Source: Lateolabrax maculatus (taxonomy: Eukaryota > Chordata > Actinopteri > Acropomatiformes > Lateolabracidae). From it: a stretch of 64,000 bases of DNA. The notes under the pieces were generated by a model. The model was not told the origin of the DNA and ran no database searches. It was given only the letters and a program-made list of their open reading frames with translations. The position numbers and the translations under genes are program-made. Positions 10,586 to 23,200 of this stretch are shown here, piece after piece. The DNA lies in the NCBI GenBank assembly GCA_031216445.1, contig CM062213.1, positions 10,045,501-10,109,500 on the forward strand, read 5' to 3'. Numbering within the stretch: the stretch's first letter is position 1; every line of letters starts with the position of its first letter.

Positions 10586-12403
10586 GTACTGGCTGACAGT
10601 AGTGGAAGAAGTATTCAGATCTTTACAAAACATTCATGTAAAAATACTCCATTACTGTACGAGTATTTAAATGTTCATTGCGATGGACATGAGCACTGTC
10701 ATTTTTATTTTCGTCAGTCCCTGCTCTTGTGAATACACTCTAGATCTAAAAATGTGTACAAATCTGTACCTGAAAATAGTCTTCATATTTACTAATGTTA
10801 GAGTTATGTTAACCAAAAACTAGAGTGCCCAGCTGTTTTAGGATTACAAATCTGTCTAAAAAGCTTTCAGTATTTGACAGTTTTCAATACTCCATGCTAT
10901 GGACACGTTTTGGTTAGTACTACCACTAATTAGCATATACCTGAATGTATTTCTATATACGAGGTGCACTGAGTTGATTTATATCCTCTGGGCATCTGAC
11001 CAGGTTTCTGATTCCTTCTTTAATAAACAGATTTGTTTATAATAAGAGAGGGCTTGGAATTCATTATTTAAGTTGCTGGCTACCTTAAAGAAGCCAGATA
11101 ATGTGTTTGAAATGCTGAGGTATGTTAAACGTCCGAAGTGGTTACGTGTGTGTTCAGCTGAACTGTGAGCAGCGAGGGCAGTTTGTCTCCTGGGCGGTGC
11201 ATGTGTTGCCTGACAGGCCCCCCCCCCCGCTCCTCACGGTGCTGGATAAAGATATTAGCTAGGCACTGTTGACACTGCATGCACACTCGTAATGGCCTCA
11301 TAAATTCTGCTCATGTGAAAGGGAAAAAGGGGGTGAAAAAGGAAGGAAAGGGACTCTGGACTCATTGGCAGTCCACTCTCACTCCGCCTGCTCGAAACCA
11401 CCCAGCATGCTCCCTACCTGCAGTTAACTCTGGGGCTGCTTCATATTATGATTATATATACAGTACAATTAGTAAAGTAACTCATTTTAAAGCACTGATT
11501 CACAAAAAGACAGAAGCTTTTACTCACCCAGTGATTGCCATTATTTGAATAAAATGTATTTTACATTTTAATGTCACAGTGATAACAAACAAAATAAAAA
11601 CATATTACATATGGAAGTGTAATTTTATGGAGATTTTATGGACAAGGAGACATTAAATTTATGTGACAATGTCACCCTCTCCTTTATTGTATGAAAGTGG
11701 AAACACAATCTTCAAGACCAAGGTATTAAGCATCATATGACATGTTGTCCATTATGTTGAAATTGACAAATCATACATCATTTTTTAAAGCAGCCAATTT
11801 TAGAAGTGGAGCTAGAAACTGGCTGTTATTTTGTGTCAGGGGGATTAAGCAGCGAACCTTGTCACTTGTACAAAGATCACTAAACAGACTATAAAAAATA
11901 AAATTCTACATTTATGGGTCACACAAGTATAGCCACATTTATTGTTGTTTAAAGGCTCTGAAAACCTATTTATAATAACCTTGTTGGTGTTTTGTCTGTG
12001 CTTTTTTCACTAGTTTGAAGTGAGTGGGGCTGGAAAAAACATGATGTCATATAATTTCATGCACCAATCAGAGTTTAGCAATGTTTTGAATCAAAATCTG
12101 ATGCCATTTGTTGGGTTGTTTGCTCATAGAGAGCTGAGGTCCTGACGTCATGTCCGGGTTAGCTTCTGTTTCACTCGTTCTGTAATTCAACAAAATTTCT
12201 TGTTCGGAATTTCTTTCATCGTTCTTTCTAAAAAAAGGGAAGCTCCTCTCCCATTCAGACAAATTTCCCCAGAACTGGTATGTGGCGAGCCAGTCACAGC
12301 TGTGTTCTAATATAAGGTGGGTTTACTATCATGAATGACAGAGAGAAGTGCCATTGAGGCATCGTCATAAATAACCAAGATGGCTCCTGCCGATGCGGAA
12401 CGT
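10586..12403. other. Intergenic, no gene recognised
   Basis: Mostly AT-rich sequence. A poly-C run lies at about 11219-11228. Small open frames here (for example 11279-11548) show no recognisable domain. The last few hundred bases may belong to the repeat whose best-matching core begins at 12404. Confidence 0.5.
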
Positions 12404-12562
12404 TCCCCGGACGGCTACAGCGGCAGTATTAAACAAACTGGACAGTACATTTTCTCAAAAAGAAGAACAAACAACTGCACTTAAACTTTATGTTGATGAG
12501 AAATATGTTTGCCGTACTTCTGATAGGAGGTACCGTCTGACAGGATGGTGTTTTATTGCTCT
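12404..12562 (+). repeat. Dispersed repeat, forward arm of an inverted pair
   Basis: The segment running ggctacagcggcagtattaa, then gaagaacaaacaactgcact, then aaactttatgttgat and ctgacaggatgg matches the reverse complement of 14589-14752. The two copies lie about 2.2 kb apart in opposite orientation. The family is unnamed; the open frame crossing it (12393-12599) is not conserved in the other copy. Confidence 0.75.
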
Positions 12563-13730
12563 GTACCCGTTGAACCTTGGAAAAAAGAAAATAAACTAAG
12601 AGGTTCTGGATTAAACACAGAAGTTGTGGTTTCAACTCTGGTCTCTATGTTGACCTGCCATTGTTAACCAGATCTGATCTGAGTGTTTGAGTGTTAAATT
12701 CCTAATTGCTTTAAATAATAACTAATTATGCTAATCTAAATTTGATTTTTTATTATTTAGGCATGTTTATTTCTGTCTTGTCCCCAACTTTGTTCCAAGT
12801 AGTTTTTTTATGTAATTCATTTTTGTCTAAATGAATTACATGATGTTACATGTTGGTACATTCTGGGACATTCTTCCTAAAGAAGTGTTTGCCATCAGTA
12901 GATATAAACCTTCCTTCAACGATGGTCTGAAAGCTTCTAAGGAACTAAAATTGTTTACATGATGTTGAGAGCTTTGGGTGTTGTTATGTGGTGTTGATAT
13001 GTGTTGTTCTGATTGTTTTTACAAGCTGCGTAGGCCTGTGACATTATCAGCCTAATTAATACAATTAGCTGGCAACACCTGGTATTTATTTTTGAGTAAA
13101 ACGGAAAGCTCGAGACTGGAGCAGTGCCCCTGTCACTTTTTATAGTAACCTTACTCGTATGTGTGTTAAATATCAATGGAACTCCTGGAGCACTGTGTTT
13201 ACAACATTTCATCAATCAGTAAACTTTATTCTGGGAGTCACATATGTGACCCACATATGAGGAAGAGGCAGAAGCTGATTAATAAATAAAGAGTTTAAAA
13301 TGTGCTCAGTGTTGTCAGGTCTGGTCACTGAGGTAAATGTGATGGTGAAATGTGAGTGTCAGTGACTTTGCCTGGATTAGATCCTTTAAAAGGAAGGAGA
13401 CTTTGTTTCTTGGCAGCACCAGTGTCACTCTTGCTTGCTCCAGGATCACATGGTCGGTATTGATCGTTAGATCCAGGGGCTGTTAAGGGGCTACTTGCAT
13501 CTCAATGTGTCCTTCAGTAGAAGATTAATGTTGCCTCTAAAAACACAGACTTTATCCCCCCCGCATTTCTCTTCATTATTCATGAAACTTAAATGGCAGT
13601 TTGCCAAAGCAAAGTAAACATCTGATTTTAAACACACTGCAGCTCTGCCACAAACACCGACGTTAACAAAAACAAGCACAAAAAAAGTGATGTATAGGTA
13701 TAAATGTAATCATTATAGTAATAGTCTGAC
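12563..13730. other. Intergenic, no gene recognised
   Basis: Unique-looking sequence with no supportable exon, RNA gene or named repeat. Confidence 0.5.
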
Positions 13731-14329
13731 ATGTTTTCCCTTTTCCCTTATTGGAAAGTTAGATGAGAAGATTGATAGCCTACAACTCTCATCTCAGTCT
13801 GTACATTGAATATGAAGCTACAGCCAGCAGACAATTATCTTAGCTTAGCATAAAGACTGCAAACGACTGGCCCTGTCTGCAGGTAACAAAGTTGACCTAC
13901 CGGCACCTCCAAAGCTCACCAACTAACACCTTCTATGTCGTTTGGTTAATCTGTGCAGAAACAGCAATTTGCAGTTTTATGGGGATTGTGTGCCAGACGA
14001 TTTCTTGGCCAAGAGCAGTTGCCAGGCAACCAGCGGAGACTCCAGGAAGTCACTGATCCCTGCCAAGTAACAGCCTGCCACATAACCCCCCGACATCCCA
14101 ACATGTTGTTTTTTACACTTCAGTTTTTGCACATATTAAGCAAACATGATATCACATGTTAATTAGTGAGCTTTAGGGGTGCTGGAAGGCAGATTCTGTT
14201 ACCTTCAGGCACAGCTAGGCCACCTGTTTCCGTCTTTATGCTAAGCTAAGCTAACCTGTGGCGGGGTGTAGCTTCTCAGCAAGAAAGCGAATAAGTGTGT
14301 TTCTCAAAATGTCAAACTAGTCCTTCAAA
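13731..14329. mobile_element. Fold-back MITE family, copy 2 (both arms)
   Basis: The left arm reads gttagatgagaagattgata, gaatatgaagctacagccag and cttagcttagcataaagact. The right arm is its approximate reverse complement: ttaattagtgagcttta, gtctttatgctaagctaagc and aagaaagcgaataag, ending near tcaaactagtccttc. The core includes ttgccaggcaaccagcggag. Because both arms are present the element is a long imperfect palindrome of about 600 bp. No transposase is encoded. Confidence 0.82.
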
Positions 14330-14588
14330 AGAAAAAAATCTTTCTGATTACCTTACTTATAATCAATACACTACTGATTTAGTGCATATCAGCCATTACT
14401 GCAGCATATGTGTTGTTATAGATTGAAAACAAATGCTCTTTGCCTCAAGGCATTTGTAGAAATCATGAAAAGGGATGTAATGAAGTATCAAGTTCTGCTC
14501 TGCCCTTTCTCTCTCTGAGACTAATTTGCAAATGCGTATTAGTCTAGAAACTACGGGCGTTATCGACAGGCGGAGACAACCAATCAGA

Positions 14589-14752
14589 ACAACGAAGCGC
14601 CGTCCTGTCGGATAGTACGTCCTGTCAGAAGTTCGGCAAACACATATTTCTTATCAACATAAAGTTTCAGTGCAGTTGTTTGTTCTTCTGCACATAAAAA
14701 TTTACTGTCTAGTCCATTTAATACTCCCGCTGTAGCCGGCCGCTAAAAACGG
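14589..14752 (-). repeat. Dispersed repeat, reverse arm of an inverted pair
   Basis: This is the reverse-complement match to 12404-12562. On this strand it contains cgccgtcctgtcgg, cataaagtttcagtgcagtt, gtttgttcttctgc and aatactcccgctgtagccg. It probably extends to about 14860. Confidence 0.75.
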
Positions 14753-17419
14753 CCCGATAATACAGCAGAGAAATCAGTTTGAATGGGAGAGAGGCCACAT
14801 GTATCTGCCAGAGCAAATGAAACATGAGCTTGTAGATTCGTCTGGTACCCAGGCTAGTAATTTTACATTGTTGTGTTAAATTCACACTTCAATCACATGA
14901 AAAGTTATACCTATCCTGTGCATACAAATACACACGTTATTGAAGCCACATAACACTCATGACAAAGGGTCAGTTCAGGTTAATCCAATGTGGTTTTATG
15001 GAGATGTGTGATCTGTGCTCACATGGTCATTAAACTTATTGCTTCCCATGACAACAACGTGATGGATGTATTGTTCGGATTCTGTTAATGTCACTTAAAT
15101 CAACAGTGATTAATTTACTGACAGTCAAGGCAATGAATAAATCTCAGCAAGTGTTTTAATGTGCATTATGCTTTTGAACTACTTTAGTATAGAAAATATT
15201 AAAACCAGCGTATATAAACAGATATTTATATACTATAACCTTATATTTAGCTAAAATATTTCCTCACAGCACTAATGGATTAATCATATTGTACTTTGTT
15301 TATTGAATGAGTCAAAGTTGTACTGAATTCCCCCAGAAACTTCAAGTAAAACCCACCAACATTTTGTCACTTGATGGTTTATGATTTATTTACAAGTTTA
15401 GTCAATTTCCTTTTATTATATCTGCTTGTTTTTAGACCAAATGGCTCATTAAGCTATCCTATTGTGCAGTGATTGGGTGTGTGGTGAAAGTGTATGCACA
15501 TTTTTTTAAATTGTGTTTAAGGACAAGAGTTTCGGAATTATTTATATCCCAGACACCACACCTACAGCCCAAATTCTAGATAAAGTCTACTTCCCTTCCT
15601 CTGAGTCATCTGCTTTGTCATTGTGAGTCCCTCTATGGATGAAGTTCCAGCTAAAGAATAGGTTTTCACACCCAGGAGGAGAACTCCTCTGTCTTTACAC
15701 ATCAGTCTGTTTACAGGTCTTGAGGAGTACTACTGCAAGTCTGAGAAAAGTTGTATAAAGCCCTCTGTGGCTCCAGGGGGAGCGGCGTGGAGTCTGATAA
15801 ATTGTCTCGCGTGATGTCACTTGAGTCAGGGTCGGATGGGTCTGAAGACTACAAGTTTGAAAAGGACCAAAATCTGGGGTTGTGGAGTCAGAAAGAAGTG
15901 AGCTTATCAGACCTCTGTACCCCGCTCCTCGTCCCTTTGAGGTGAGGACTACTAGCATAACACACCCGAATCTCTGTCCAAGCTACTGGACACAAGTTGT
16001 CGATATGCATTGTGGGTAATGTAGGCACCAGGCTTTGATAAGAAAGAAGAACGTGTTTTTTTTAAATTGTCAACACTGTTATAGGAGTGCATTGCTAAAT
16101 GTGTATTATTCAAATAAAGCTCTATGATAAGTTCCTATCAAGGTAAATAGCTGTCATACACAAGTTTGCGAGTAATGAAACACGTTCAGATGAAAGAAAA
16201 TCCTACAAACATGTAAAAGATAAACCTTTTTTCAAAATGTTCTGTATGTCATAAATCTTATTTTTACAGCTTTCCTTTGTTAGAACTTATCCCATTGTGC
16301 ACTCATCAGAAAGTTCTCACAGAAGAACAAAAACAACCCTCCAGCTGTGTTTTCTTCCTTGTCACGATGTGAAACTAAAATTAGACAGCAGTGACACAAG
16401 AGTTTGTTCCTGCAGCCTATTGGTTCAAAAACTTTACAGTTTACAGGTTTCACTGTTGCCAGCACAATTAAACAATACTTTCCAAGGATACACAGTTTTT
16501 TTTATGTTTTATGTTTGCTTATGTGTTGTTGAAGTAGGAATCTGTGTGGATTTATATCAGTATAACTACTGATAAAAAGATAGAATTACAAGTTAGGCTA
16601 ATTATACTGACATGTTTTGAGCCACATTTCAGAAAACATTAAATTAAATAAATATACAGGGAATTCTAATAGACTTTAGTACTTATTGTGTTTATGGACC
16701 CTAATAGTTCTGATATAATACAAAATAAAATGAATAAAGTGATTAAAATGAGACCAAGAATAAATCAGAACATTAACTTTCAGTGCTTCCTGTCAACTAG
16801 AGACACATAAAGTGAAGTAAGTGCTGATTTTTTTAAATGAGGCCCAGGTTGAAAATAACTGGAATTATCCTTTAACTTTGGTGACTACGCCCTCCGTGCT
16901 CTAGTTTTGCTGAAAGACTTGAAAACAGTCACAGGAAGGAGTATATCAAGATGGAGTTCCTTTTTTAAGCCTCAGTCTTATTGTTTCACCTCAGAACAGG
17001 AGAGAGGAGGAGACGCACTCTTTCCTCGCCTGACGCAAACAGGAGACACACGGACAGAGATGGACCTCAGGGTTCAGACTGCACATGGCTCAGATTGTTT
17101 TTCTAATCTATTACTGAAAACATTCTGACATTGTTCAATCTGTATGCATCCAATTTATCATGACTGTATGTATGTCTGACCTGGAACTCCTACATATAAG
17201 CCCTTATGAGAGATACAGATAGGACAATTGTGGTTAGTTTATTGATTAGGTGTTGTGATCGATAAATACACACATTCATTATGATTTGAAGAGGGGCACA
17301 ATCCATGGCATTGTAGTGCAGAAGGTTGATAGAATCAGCACACACTTAAGCTCTGAAACACTGTAGTTGCAAGAGTTATTCTCAGGAATTAAAACTAGGA
17401 AATGTTTCTTATGTTGAGA
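14753..17419. other. Intergenic, no gene recognised
   Basis: AT-rich sequence with no exon that joins in frame to a recognised product. Open frames at 15695-15958 and 16297-16572 lack domain similarity. Confidence 0.5.
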
Positions 17420-17558
17420 AATCCCATTAGTAAGACCAAAACCAACAATAAATTGATCCTGACAAGTATTGTTTGTGCAGTAAAAGCCTGATATAACTTA
17501 TTCATCTGTCCCGTAGAGCTCCATTGTTGTTAAAAAGTGATTAAAAACACATCAATGA
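17420..17558 (+). repeat. Dispersed repeat, copy 2 of 2
   Basis: Same order of landmarks as 10453-10585: aatccc, aattgatcct, caagtattg, aaagcctgatata and attaaaaacacatcaatga. The two copies have diverged by substitutions and small indels. Confidence 0.65.
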
Positions 17559-19145
17559 GCCACATGACAGCCACAGTGACATGTTGTCTTATTACCACGA
17601 ACATGGGTACTGTATTTTATTTTGGGTAAATCCTGTATATGCCATCCTGCTGCTGTAAATAATCACTAGAGCACAATTGTGTATTAATCCACAACTAAAT
17701 AGTCCCTAGCAAATGCACAATTTACTCCTGTAACAGTGCAGTTTTAGAAAATTACTGAGCCTTTTTGAAAATGAAACTACATATTTGTGATCCATTTTTT
17801 TAAAGGTTTATGTCATCAGTAATAGCGAGTAGGCTTTGGGCTGAGAGCCACCGACAGGCTGGAGAAGTCCTAAAGTACTGAGGGAGAAACGAATGCTGTC
17901 TGTTCTGGTGTTTACATTGGATTTCTTGACCTAATATTGACAGCCTTATGCTGTAAACACTTTTTTGCGTGTGTGTGGGGACACCCCCTTATCCTGAAAC
18001 ATGTTTTCATATGGTCCATGTTTGTCAGAAGATCTGTCCTTATTCTCTCGTGCTGGAGACTGCTGAGCCCACCTTCCTCCCCTTTATTGACTCAATATGA
18101 AAACACAATTATTGCACCAACAGAAAGGTGGTCAAAGGTGCAGCCAGATAATGTTTTTCAATGAGCCAAACACTCTGTAAGTGACAATACTGTTTATAGC
18201 CCCAAGAGCAGCACACTGGAAAACGTATTATCATACCTTCTTGTATAAACTAATTAGGAAGATTTGTGTTTCTTTTTCTAGCATTCTTTTTCTAGGTTTT
18301 GCATTGGGTCGGACAGACAGAAACAGTGTGAACCATTTAAAAAATACAGTATCCAAGTATCAAGGAGCCCCTCACAGACAAAATATTTACCATCATACGA
18401 CAGTAGCTGTGGACTAATGTGTCTAGATTTCCTCGTGTAGCTGTGGATTGATTTCTTGACCTTAAAGTGTGATGCACTGTGACACTAGGATTACATCTAA
18501 TCACGCTCATGTTTCATATGTGTGAGGTCAGTCCATTTACCCATGTGAATGGCACCAAATAGAAAATAGACTCATGTGTTGCTGTTGGGTTTGGAGTCAA
18601 AACACTCCCTTTTTTATTCTTCCTACTGCTGTCCTGCCCCCCTCAGAGCCCCTCCCCATTTTTATGCTACTGTTTGTTGCTACTGAATCTGTGATAAACA
18701 GCACAGATATTCTTTAGCATAATAAATCTTTACCGGCTGACCACAATTCAGGAGTAAAAATAGCCTCCCTTACTTCACCGCCAGTGAGTCACAATCAATT
18801 CACGGAGGGGTTAAATGTGAGCATGATGTCCATAAGCTGCGAAGGATGTGAAGTTGGGTTGAGCAGGAAACAGGGAGAGCAGCTTCCTGTTATGTAGAAA
18901 AGAGCCTGTTGTGCACCAATCAGACAGTCAGATGGGGTGCAGGGAAACAAGGCTGGTTTATCAATGAAGGAGAGCTGATTTAAGATTTACTTTTTTAATC
19001 GGACATGATAAGTAACAGGGATCTGAAGATGTTTTAACCTAATCATAACTTGATCTAAAGTGATGTACAAAATTAACAAAATTACAGAAAGTGTGGAAAG
19101 CATGAAGGGAAGCTTTGTTCAAATGTTCAGGTGGAAAAAATATTA
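17559..19145. other. Intergenic, no gene recognised
   Basis: No supportable exon, RNA gene or repeat was identified. The region lies 1-2.6 kb upstream of the fgd5 start, so it may contain regulatory DNA, but no specific site can be defended. Confidence 0.45.
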
Positions 19146-19580
19146 TTTTGGTACCACTTCCCAATTATAAAGGGTTTATAAGTTGTAACAATTGGCTTTG
19201 TTAATGGTTAGTAAACAATTTACTAATGCTTTATAAATCAGTTATGAGGACAACTTTGGGTTGCCAGGTTGTGAAATCCCTGTGGCTGGTGGTTATCCCT
19301 TGTATTAGCTACCAATACAGTAAGAAATGTTGGTAACTAATTAATAAACGCTCATGGGCTTCTAATTTTTCTAATGAGCCATTGTATGTGCAAATATAAA
19401 TGTTGATAGGTCATTAATACATACTTTTTAATCCATCAAGTCTGCAGGTATGATGGTTAATGTTGATCTTATTAAAGGCTTATAACCAATCTGTGAAGCA
19501 TCAATAAACGACTTATGTAACAGTAATAAAGCCACTAGTTAGAACTTAAAAATCCTTTATAAAAAGTTCCATATTAGAAA
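19146..19580 (+). mobile_element. Non-autonomous dispersed element, candidate
   Basis: The segment begins ttggtaccactt and contains ggtttataag, actaatgctttataaatcag and gggttgccaggttgtgaaat. I recall these words as a dispersed repeat common in percomorph genomes. It ends near ctttataaaaagttcca. It has no coding capacity and its class is uncertain. Confidence 0.45.
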
Positions 19581-19819
19581 AATTGTAGCATTCTTTCTAT
19601 TATCCTCTTATCACTGAATGTTGTTGTCTTTACCTGTAGTCTGGTGTATGATCAAGAAAGGTTCCTTTTGACAGGTTTTATTATAGATTTGAGGTAATGT
19701 CTTAAACATGTATGATTATAATATGACAGATCTTTAAGTCACCGTTGAAACCATCCACATCATCACATCCCTTGCAGCCTCAACATTTTTCCCTTTTGCT
19801 GTAATGCCCGGTGACGTGT

Positions 19820-20201
19820 GGGCTGTTAAAACACTAATCGCGCTGTAGATTGAGCGGCAGGCGGATGTGCACATGTTGAACACTTGGCCGAGGGGACCTG
19901 CAGACGGATCCCGGGCCGCGGTGAGACGGTGAGCGCGGATCCAGCCTTTTCTCTCCATTTGGTTTCCAGTCGCGTCCTGCGCGCTGTGGGACGATCAGCT
20001 GAGCCGCGTTTTTCCCTCCCAGAGGAAGATAGACAGAGCTGTGTTCAGTCACACTCACTCACTCTGTGTCTGGACACTTCAACTCAGTTTGGCTCCTTAT
20101 TTTTTTATTTTTTTTATTTTTTATTTTTTAATGTTATTTAAAATTGTGTGAATCGAAGCTGCTTTTGTGGACCAGATGTTGGAGATGGTCGCTTCGCCAA
20201 A
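19820..20201 (+). promoter_or_regulatory. fgd5: fgd5 promoter region and 5' UTR (approximate)
   Basis: This stretch is locally CpG-rich (about 19840-20010) in an otherwise AT-rich neighbourhood and lies just before the first fgd5 coding exon. A GGAA-containing ETS-type word occurs at about 20021-20026 in agaggaagat, which would fit endothelial ETS control, but one such word is weak evidence. A T-rich run follows at about 20100-20130. No TATA box is placed where it could be trusted, so the transcription start is unknown. Confidence 0.5.
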
Positions 20202-20205
20202 ATGA
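20176..20205 (+). promoter_or_regulatory. Upstream ORF overlapping the fgd5 start codon
   Basis: A nine-codon upstream ORF starts ATGTTGGAG and its TGA stop overlaps the main start as ATGA (main ATG 20202-20204, stop 20203-20205). It contains a second in-frame ATG at 20185. Another tiny upstream ORF begins at 20131. They matter only if the mRNA begins upstream of them. A uORF stop placed on the main start could support termination-reinitiation or reduce fgd5 translation. Confidence 0.5.
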
Positions 20206-23200
20206 ACACAGGTGAGGTTATTTATTTTAAAGGACGAGGGGGATGTTTAGCTGCTGCTCATAAAAGCCTGTATTTCACTATTTCACTGTGTTTTGGATAT
20301 TTAGTATATTTTGCGCAAGTGTGCACAGACCCGGGTGGAGAGATCCGGAGAGAGTTTTAGTTCTGATCATATCTTCCGATGCTTGACTTTGTGCATTCCT
20401 GTGAATAGATGGTGAATCCAGCAGTAACAACAGGGTGCGAGGCAAACCAAGTAAAGTGTGTTTAACGCGGTGTTTCTTGATGTCAGAGCAGAGGGCAGTG
20501 TTATTCACTTTAGAAATAGATTTCAACGTGATTTAAAACCAATTTGAGCGTAAAAACGCCAGCAAACATTTCGAATCCCCAGACAGCCTCGCAGCCATCC
20601 ACAGGTCTAATGCCCCATTTTTAAATAAACAAAATAGAGTATGTAAGCCTATTTTGTAGTTTTTTGGGGTAGATAATTCCCCCCAAACATCCTTATAACA
20701 CAGGAAAAAAATGGAAGAAACCTCAGGCAGAAGAGGAGGGATCCCTCCTATATTATAAATTACGATGACAACATTTCTGATACATGTAGATCATATATAT
20801 GATATATATAAAGAATGTGGATCCAGGGGGACATTGAGCAACTTCAGGTGTTGCCAAACAGACCAAAGCCACACTTCCTCTCCAACATGGAGACCTAGAC
20901 CTCCTCTTCCAGGACCATTCAGATCATTCAGATCATTCAGGTCCTTCTCTGATAGTGACCATACCTTGTGCATGAGTTAAATGTATGAATTACATGTGTT
21001 GCTTTTTTGTCACTCTACTGCATATAAAGTTTATTCTCAAAGCAGTAAAGGCAGCCTGAGAGGGGTTTCTCTCACTTGAATCACAGGAAGTGAGTCAGGG
21101 AGATCCCTTAGATTTTTTTGTATTCTTTCTCAAAGGATGTAAAAGCACTACACTACTCATTTTAAGTCCCATATTATGTCCTTTTAGCACCACATTTTTA
21201 GTTTGGGTTGCTCTTTTTGGAAAGTATCACGAGAGCTGTCCTACATTTGATAGGTTGCAACATTTTGTGAAGAAAATTGTCAAACTTCGACCATGTAACA
21301 ATATCTAGAATCTTTGAGCAGTTTTAGGTCACAGTGACACAATACAAATGACCTGTAAGCTATTTTAAAGCACATAATCTTACAGTTTCCTTTTCCTGTT
21401 GTTCTTTCAGACTGCACCAAGCCTTCTGTTGCTCCAAAGCCAAGATTTGTTTGTCACGCCAACCTAAAGCTGCCCTCTCCGCTCATGTCTGCAGCCAGGG
21501 GTCCCAAACCCTCTATAGCCCCGAAACCTAAAGTCACACAGGAGCTTAATGGGAACCAGGGAGGAAGCATTAATGGCAGCTTGATAACTTCAGATAGTGA
21601 GGTCGATGAAGAGCACGAGACAGAGAACGTTCAAAGCAAAGTGGTTGCAGCCAGGTTGCCAGCAGAGCAACGGTTTAATGCCTACATCCTCAAATCACCA
21701 CAAAAAGATGTTCAGAATGTGTCACAGGGGGCTGAGGACGGAGAGGTGACAGAGGAGGAAAAGGAAGAGGAAGAAGACATGATTCAGAAGATGGACGAGG
21801 ACTGGAGGTTAACTGACAGCGCTCTAACAGAAGAGGTGGACTCCCTGGAAACAGTCTGGGTCAGTGATGCTGGACTCACAGCTGACTCTGAGGAGGTGGT
21901 GGAGATGGTTGACACAGACATGACGGAGGACATGGACGCTGAAGGTTGCGACGCAGGCGAGGCACTGGCTGACACAGATGGCCTCTCAGTGGGAGACATT
22001 TCTGTTAATAGCATTGATGAGAAGGCCGGCTGCTATTCTGCTGGAGATGGACACATGAAGGAGAGGCAGGAAAAGCTCCAGCTCAAGGAGGATGAAACAG
22101 GTGACTGTACAGCAGATGATTTAACTGAGTCACTCACGGACGAACCTGGTCTCCTCAACAATGACACTGATACACAAGTTTTTCTAACAGATTCAGAGGA
22201 GAAAGAAGAGGAACCTGCTCCTGATTGTGGCATCACGTGTAACATCCTGAAGTTCAGATGTGGCCATAAAATGAAGGAAAAGGGCGAAAACCTACAGAAC
22301 ATTAGTTTTTATGACTTTATTCCCGAAGACCAGACACAGGTCTGTGGTACAACTAAGAGACATGTTGCCAGAGAGGATGATCCAACTCATGAGCCTTATT
22401 ACGTCTCTTCGGAGGACATTATTAACAGAGAGATGATGCCAAGGAATAACAAAGGTCATGGACTACCAGAGAGTCCACTCACACCACAGAAACTTTTGTC
22501 TGTAAACAGCAGTGGAGTGTCAGCGGGGAAATATGAGGAAACAGCAGAAAATGGACAAATAGTGTGCGAGTCCTCCCAGGACTATGTGGAGATTGGTAAC
22601 AATGGGTACAGCAGCCACGGCAGTGACGAAAACAAGGCAAGAACGTATCAGAAAAGGAGTACTGTCAAAACTGAAGACCCAAAAGCTCAGACAGCGCAGG
22701 CCTTGCTTAATCATTGGGACTGCCAGCCAAGGTTCAGGCTGGTGTCCATCTCAGTGCCAACGGACACCGACACCTCACTGACATCTTCTCTCTCAGAAAG
22801 CCAGCTGCTTTCCCCGAATGACTCAGACGTCTTCAGAGACGAGGGAGACCTGGAGGGTCACATAGTGCCTTTTCTGGACGACACCACTGACGACACGGAG
22901 CAGGACATCAGTGATGAGCATGTCTATGAGGAGCCAGGGCACAGTTCAGAAGGTGAAAGTGTTTTTCCTTATGACAAAAGGACAAAAGAGATGCGCTTCC
23001 GCTCACTGTCACACCGCATTAATAATAATGGGGCTGAGATGGGAGTGCAGTTTGTTCAGAGGACCTATATGAGTGGATTCGGACAACCTGCACTGAGCAG
23101 CAGCCCCATGTTAAGCTCAGTGCTGCACAAGAGCTACTCCAAACCCCACTATTTGTCCCTGTACCCCCGCTCCCTCTCCATGGAAGGACAGGACATGCCT

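Noticed and set aside
10067..10633. 188-codon minus-strand open frame
   Set aside because: It crosses a dispersed repeat also found at 17.4 kb, where the frame is not kept, and it resembles no protein family I know.
12393..12599. Small open frame (68 codons) as a possible gene
   Set aside because: It lies inside the inverted dispersed repeat, and the copy at 14589-14752 does not preserve the frame.
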